DNA of 64,000 nucleotides, taken from NCBI GenBank assembly GCA_900546875.1, contig URET01000003.1, positions 1-64,000 of the forward strand, written 5' to 3'. A model generated the notes under the pieces. It ran no database searches. It saw only the letters and a list, made by a program, of their open reading frames with translations, and was not told where the DNA came from. The position numbers were made by a program, and so were the translations under genes. The stretch is from an uncultured Eubacteriales bacterium. GTDB taxonomy: Bacteria; Bacillota; Clostridia; Christensenellales; CAG-314. Shown here piece after piece: positions 59,466-64,000 of this stretch (position 1 is its first letter; every line of letters begins with the position of its first letter).

Positions 59466-61904
59466 ATGCTGAATAACGGAGATATCATAAGCAGGAAGGA
59501 AATACATGAGGCAATACAAAGCAACGTATCGAGGGCGTTCGGAAAGACATTGGCAGAGGCAACGGTGCAGGAATGGTATGATGCGGTAGCGGCGTGTGTA
59601 AGGGACATATTGCTTGAGAAGAGGAAGAATTTCAACAGAAGGTTCAAATCGGAGAACAAAAAGAGGGTATATTACCTGAGCATGGAGTTTCTTATAGGCA
59701 GGAGCCTCAAGAATAATATATATAATCTCGGAATAGAGAAGGATATCAGGGCGGTGCTCAAAAAGAGCAACTTCACATTGGAGGATCTTTACGATCAGGA
59801 GCCTGACGCGGGACTCGGAAACGGAGGACTCGGAAGACTTGCGGCGTGTTATATGGACGCATTGGCGACATTGGGATATCCGGCGATGGGGCACTGTCTG
59901 AGGTATGAATACGGGTTATTCAGGCAAAAGCTTGTAGACGGATGGCAGACGGAGCTGCCGGACAATTGGCTGCCGGGTGGAGAGGTATGGTTGATGCCCA
60001 GGAGCGACAAAGCCGTAAATGTCAGGTTCGGCGGGTATGTGAAGGAAGAATGGGAAAAGGATAAGATGGTCATAAAGTATTATGACTGTCAGGAAGTTGA
60101 AGCCATGCCCTATGATCTCATGATATCCGGATATAAAAGCGAGGCTGTGGCGGTGCTGAGGCTGTGGAGAGCGCGGAGCAAACAGACTTTCGATATGCAG
60201 AGTTTTTCGCAGGGCGATTACGCGCGCGCGGTAGCCAGAGATACTCAGGCTGAAATGATAACGAAGGTGCTGTACCCTAACGACAATCATGCGGAAGGGA
60301 AATCTTTGAGGCTGAAACAGCAGTATTTGCTGGTGTCGGCGGCAATGCAGAATATCATACGTGACCATATAGCCAATTATAAGGATCTCAATACTTTGCC
60401 CGAACACGCTGCGATCCATATAAACGATACGCATCCCGCATTATGTATACCCGAACTCATGCGTTTGCTGATGGATGAACATGGATTTTCATGGGAGAGG
60501 GCCATGGAGATCGTGATGGGGTGCTGTGCGTACACGAATCATACGGTAATGAGCGAAGCGCTTGAAACCTGGCCTGAGGATCTCATACAGCGTACTCTGC
60601 CGAGGCTTTATTCGATAATTCACGAAATAAACGAACGTTTCTGCACAGACGCATACGGGCGTGTCAAGGATATGGATAAAGTGACGAGAATGGCGATAGT
60701 TGCGTACAGTCAGATAAGGATGGCAAACCTTGCCGTAGTGGGGAGCCATTACGTAAACGGAGTAAGTGCGCTTCACAGCAATATATTGAGAAAATCCATA
60801 TTCAGTGATTTTTATTCGATTGATCCGGAAAAATTCGGAAGCGTTACGAACGGGATAGCTCATAGAAGATGGTTGTGTCAGTCTAATCCGCAGTTGACGG
60901 CTTTGATAACCGACCTGATAGGAGACGGGTTTGTGACCGACGGAAAGCAGCTTGAAGGATTGATGAAGTTCACGGAAGACAAAAGGGTCCTTGACGAACT
61001 TGAAAAGATCAAGAAGGAGAAGAAGAGGGAATTTGCCGAATTTGCACTGAAGTATAAAAATATAAAGATAGATCCCGAAACCAGGTTTGACGTACAGGTA
61101 AAAAGATTGCATGAGTATAAGCGTCAGCTTCTGAATGCTCTGAGGATAATATCGATGTATAATGACCTGAGGATGAATCCCGATATGGATATGGCGCCTC
61201 AGACATTTATATTTGGAGCGAAAGCTGCTCCGGGGTATTATACGGCCAAGGATGTGATAAAGCTGATATATATGCTCGGGCAGGAAATAGACAAACAGCC
61301 TAAGATAAGTGAAAAGCTGAAAGTGGTATTTCTTGAAAACTATTGCGTGACAACGGCAGAGAAACTGATACCTGCCGCAGAGATCAGTCAGCAGATAAGT
61401 CTTGCGGGGAAAGAAGCCAGCGGGACGGGGAATATGAAGTTCATGATAAACGGCGCACTTACGGTAGGTACAATGGACGGAAGCAACGTAGAGATGTATG
61501 AAAGCGTAGGAGCCGAGAATATATTCATATTCGGACTGAGAGAGGACGAAGTATCGCGATTATGGCAGTCGGGATATAACTCCACGCAGTACTACCTGAA
61601 CAGTCAGAAGCTGCGCGGGGTAGTGGACGCGCTGAACGTGGGATTCAACGGAGTGGCTTTCAGTAATATAGCGAATTATTTATTAAGGGGCGGAAGTGTA
61701 GCTGATCCTTATATGTGTTTTGCCGACTTCAAGGATTATATGAGGGTAAGCGAACTTGCAGACAAGAAATACAGGGATCAGACCGAATGGAACAGGATGG
61801 CGCTGGTAAACATAGCGAAATCGGGCAGATTCGCTGCCGACAGAGCTATTAAGGAATACGCTGACAATATCTGGCATATGACAGCCATAAAAAAGGAAAA
61901 ATAA
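59466..61904 (+). CDS. glgP: Glycogen/starch/alpha-glucan phosphorylase
   Basis: GlgP releases glucose 1-phosphate from alpha-1,4-glucan. The 812-residue GT35 protein has YYLSMEFLIGRSLKNNI, DAGLGNGGLGRLAACYMDALATLGYP, HINDTHPALCIPELMRLL, RLHEYKRQLLNALRI, and the PLP-binding EASGTGNMKFMINGALTVGTMDG with the Schiff-base Lys. Its length is that of bacterial enzymes. It starts eight bp after glgA. Confidence 0.97.
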   Translation: MLNNGDIISRKEIHEAIQSNVSRAFGKTLAEATVQEWYDAVAACVRDILLEKRKNFNRRFKSENKKRVYYLSMEFLIGRSLKNNIYNLGIEKDIRAVLKKSNFTLEDLYDQEPDAGLGNGGLGRLAACYMDALATLGYPAMGHCLRYEYGLFRQKLVDGWQTELPDNWLPGGEVWLMPRSDKAVNVRFGGYVKEEWEKDKMVIKYYDCQEVEAMPYDLMISGYKSEAVAVLRLWRARSKQTFDMQSFSQGDYARAVARDTQAEMITKVLYPNDNHAEGKSLRLKQQYLLVSAAMQNIIRDHIANYKDLNTLPEHAAIHINDTHPALCIPELMRLLMDEHGFSWERAMEIVMGCCAYTNHTVMSEALETWPEDLIQRTLPRLYSIIHEINERFCTDAYGRVKDMDKVTRMAIVAYSQIRMANLAVVGSHYVNGVSALHSNILRKSIFSDFYSIDPEKFGSVTNGIAHRRWLCQSNPQLTALITDLIGDGFVTDGKQLEGLMKFTEDKRVLDELEKIKKEKKREFAEFALKYKNIKIDPETRFDVQVKRLHEYKRQLLNALRIISMYNDLRMNPDMDMAPQTFIFGAKAAPGYYTAKDVIKLIYMLGQEIDKQPKISEKLKVVFLENYCVTTAEKLIPAAEISQQISLAGKEASGTGNMKFMINGALTVGTMDGSNVEMYESVGAENIFIFGLREDEVSRLWQSGYNSTQYYLNSQKLRGVVDALNVGFNGVAFSNIANYLLRGGSVADPYMCFADFKDYMRVSELADKKYRDQTEWNRMALVNIAKSGRFAADRAIKEYADNIWHMTAIKKEK

Positions 61905-61907
61905 TAT

Positions 61908-63782
61908 ATGGATAAAACAAGGATAAAGTTTGATCCGTTAAAAGAAGAGTATAAGACGGTGCGGGGAGCGGTAGAGCTTTCCCGCACCGTTACGTTCAAT
62001 ATAGAAATAGCCTGTGATTTTTTGGAAAGCGGGTTATCCATCAGGATATTCGATTATTCGACGCACGTATGCAGGCAGCATGTAAAAATGCTGAAGACAG
62101 AAGGCTCAGAAGAAGGATACAACAGGTATACCGCGGATATAGCATTCAACGAAACAGGGGTATACTACTATTTATTTCAGCTTGAGGGAGTAAGATACGA
62201 AAGCTGGATAGGCGTCACGGAGGAAAGGACGCCGGGATTATATTACGATAATCCCATAGGATGGCAGCAGTCGGTGTACAAAAGGGAGTATAAGGTTCCC
62301 GAGTGGACATACGGCGGAGTAATGTATCACATATTTGTAGACAGGTTTTATAATGTCGGCGGATTTCTGAACCACAGGGAAGGCGCGGTGCTTCGTCCCG
62401 ACTGGGGAAACCAGCCTGAGTACCGGCCGGATCCGGTGACGGGGGAAATACTCAATAACGATTTTTTCGGCGGAAACTTACAAGGGGTTATAGCCAAACT
62501 CGAGTATCTGAGCACGCTGAACGTAAGCATGATAATACTGAGTCCGATTTTCGAGGCATACTCTAATCACAAGTATGATACCGGCGACTATATGAAGATC
62601 GATGAGATGTTCGGCAGCGAAGAGGACTATATCGAGTTGTGCAGGGAGGCAGGCAAGCACGGGATCAGGATAATACTTGACGGAGTATTCAATCATACCG
62701 GTGCCGACAGTATATATTTTGACAGATACAACAGGTATAAGAGCGGAGGAGCATACGTAAAGAAAGATTCGAAGTATGCGCATTGGTATAATTTCACACA
62801 TTGGAACGAACGGTATTCATGCTGGTGGGATTTCAAAAATCTGCCCGTGCTGAACGGAGACAATGAAGAAGTGCGTGAATTTTTCTGCGGAGAGAAAGGG
62901 GTAGTAAGGAAATGGCTCGGGTTAGGAGCGAGCGGATGGCGGCTGGACGTTGTGGACGAACTTAACAAAGGCATGCTTGAGCGAGTGGTACGGGCTGCTA
63001 AGGAAGAGAAGGAAGACTCGATTATAATCGGAGAGGTGTGGGAAGACGCGTCCAATAAATATGCATACGGGAAACTGCGGGAGTATTTTCAGGGTAAAGA
63101 ACTGGACAGCGTAATGAATTATCCCTTAAGAAAAGCGATAATAACTTTTATAAGGGAAGGAGATGCTTCAAGACTGCACAAAGTGAATTTTGATCTTCAG
63201 AACAATTATCCGCAGCATGTGGTGAATGCACTTATGAATATACTTGGGACTCACGACACGGCAAGGATAATAACCGAGCTGGGCGGTGATCCCATGAGCG
63301 GAGCGAGCAGGGAAGCAAAAAGTCGGGCGAGGCTCAGTTTTGAGGAGTACCAGACGGGTAAGAAGAGGGTGAAGCTTGCTGCGGTGTTGCAGTACACATT
63401 CAGCGGGTTTCCTTGTTTATATTACGGCGACGAGGCAGGCGTACAAGGCTGCAACGATCCTTTTAACAGAACATGTTTCCCTTGGAACAGTGCGGACATG
63501 GAAATGACTGATTTTTACAGGCTTTTGGGAGAGATAAGGCGGGAAGGCGTGTTTAAGGAGGGTATATTCAGAGAGATAGAGTATAAAGAGGGATTTTATT
63601 GTTTCAGCAGGGAAAGCGATGAAGAAAAAATAATAGTTGCGGTAAACAGAAGCGAAAAAGAAAAAAAGGTGGATTTCAGGGGCAATTATGCTGTGGACCT
63701 GTTGAGCGGAGAAAAATGGAGAGATCAGGCGGCAGTACAGAAGGATCAGGCGGTAATACTGAAGCTGGAGAAGGCGGAATGA
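61908..63782 (+). CDS. GH13 neopullulanase/maltogenic amylase-type glycosidase
   Basis: The 624-residue protein has an N-terminal beta domain (residues 1-135) and a GH13 catalytic domain with VMYHIFVDRFYNVGGF, NDFFGGNLQGVIAKLEYL, DGVFNHTG, GWRLDVVDEL (nucleophile), IIGEVWED (acid-base) and LGTHDTAR. The pattern fits cytoplasmic GH13_20/39 enzymes that cleave or debranch maltodextrins. It starts three bp after glgP. The stop codon lies in the first copy of the 94-bp tandem repeat that follows. Confidence 0.88.
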   Translation: MDKTRIKFDPLKEEYKTVRGAVELSRTVTFNIEIACDFLESGLSIRIFDYSTHVCRQHVKMLKTEGSEEGYNRYTADIAFNETGVYYYLFQLEGVRYESWIGVTEERTPGLYYDNPIGWQQSVYKREYKVPEWTYGGVMYHIFVDRFYNVGGFLNHREGAVLRPDWGNQPEYRPDPVTGEILNNDFFGGNLQGVIAKLEYLSTLNVSMIILSPIFEAYSNHKYDTGDYMKIDEMFGSEEDYIELCREAGKHGIRIILDGVFNHTGADSIYFDRYNRYKSGGAYVKKDSKYAHWYNFTHWNERYSCWWDFKNLPVLNGDNEEVREFFCGEKGVVRKWLGLGASGWRLDVVDELNKGMLERVVRAAKEEKEDSIIIGEVWEDASNKYAYGKLREYFQGKELDSVMNYPLRKAIITFIREGDASRLHKVNFDLQNNYPQHVVNALMNILGTHDTARIITELGGDPMSGASREAKSRARLSFEEYQTGKKRVKLAAVLQYTFSGFPCLYYGDEAGVQGCNDPFNRTCFPWNSADMEMTDFYRLLGEIRREGVFKEGIFREIEYKEGFYCFSRESDEEKIIVAVNRSEKEKKVDFRGNYAVDLLSGEKWRDQAAVQKDQAVILKLEKAE

Positions 63783-64000
63783 AAGCCGAGCTGTAACAGA
63801 GCCGTAAAGCTGAAAAGGCAGTGGGCGAGACAGTTCAGAAAACGAACGCGAACGAGGAGTTTCGGAGTCGGAATGAAAGCCGAGCTGTAACAGAGCCGTA
63901 AAGCTGAAAAGGCAGTGGGCGAGACAGTTCAGAAAACGAACGCGAACGAGGAGTTTCGGAGTCGGAATGAAAGCCGAGCTGTAACAGAGCCGTAAAGCTG
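63777..64000. repeat. 94-bp tandem repeat, cut by window edge
   Basis: GAAAGCCGAGCTGTAACAG begins at 63781, 63875 and 63969, so the period is 94 bp, with at least 2.3 nearly identical units. 94 is not a multiple of three and no frame is open through a unit, so it is probably non-coding. It overlaps the last codon and stop of the preceding gene and runs beyond the window. Confidence 0.93.

Overview
The window looks like a chromosomal segment of a spore-forming, single-membrane Bacillota, probably of class Clostridia. The reasons are a sporulation sigma factor G gene next to a YlmC/YmxH gene, a SpoIIIJ/Jag pair, lipoproteins with lipoboxes but no outer-membrane genes, a type III glutamine synthetase, strong AGGAGG-type ribosome sites, and TTGACA/TATAAT promoters with 16-18 bp spacers. 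Base composition is intermediate. No rRNA, tRNA, transposase, integrase, cas gene or phage structural cluster was recognised.

Layout. 0-6.6 kb: a tandem repeat, a ZIP metal transporter, a large type IV pilin-like protein beside a secreted lipoprotein, a repeat-rich gap, and a putative spore-layer gene behind a sigma-K-like promoter. 6.6-12.5 kb: rsmD-coaD-aroF, sigG, a PRC-barrel gene and glnN. 12.6-22.1 kb: a pseudouridine synthase, a Dabb protein, a cyclophilin-like lipoprotein, a DUF512 protein, der, plsY, a zinc ribbon, a phosphoesterase, a heptad-repeat protein and an uncommon RlmD/TrmA-like protein that has lost its methyltransferase motifs. 22.5-25.2 kb: a BspA-type leucine-rich-repeat lipoprotein and an EFR1 flavodoxin-ferredoxin. 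25.8-38.5 kb: a reduced division/cell-wall cluster (murE, mraY, murD, ftsW, murA, ftsQ, ftsA, ftsZ) running into asnS, a cobalamin adenosyltransferase and ridA. 38.6-43 kb: a GH13 glucosidase, an extended sugar-ABC ATPase and a cyclodeaminase. 43-51 kb: a collagen-like protein, purC, ktrB-ktrA, and clpB in an operon with a ribbon-helix-helix protein. 51.3-54.2 kb: rpmH-rnpA-yidD-yidC-jag, without the usual dnaA or mnmE neighbours. 54.6-63.8 kb: a glycogen/maltodextrin operon (malQ, glgB, glgA, glgP, GH13), then a 94-bp tandem repeat.

How genes work together. The mur/fts genes supply lipid I precursors and the divisome core. The glycogen operon contains both a synthesis arm (GlgB, a divergent GlgA) and a breakdown arm (GlgP, MalQ, GH13). 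The upstream GH13 and MsmK-like ATPase suggest uptake and hydrolysis of oligosaccharides. RnpA, L34, YidD, YidC and Jag form the conserved RNA-processing and membrane-insertion unit.

Two themes recur. First, several proteins keep a family fold but have lost or changed signature residues (RlmD/TrmA-like, cyclophilin-like, GlgA, MurE, YidC, FtsA). Second, most of the longer gaps hold their own short tandem or paired repeats, with units of about 26-94 bp and unrelated sequences. Three of these pairs have a 66-bp period. No complete new defence or metabolic system is evident; the best candidates for new biology are the methyltransferase-like protein, the heptad-repeat protein, the pilin/lipoprotein pair, and the RHH-clpB operon. 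All calls were made by reading the sequence; no search or alignment tool was used.
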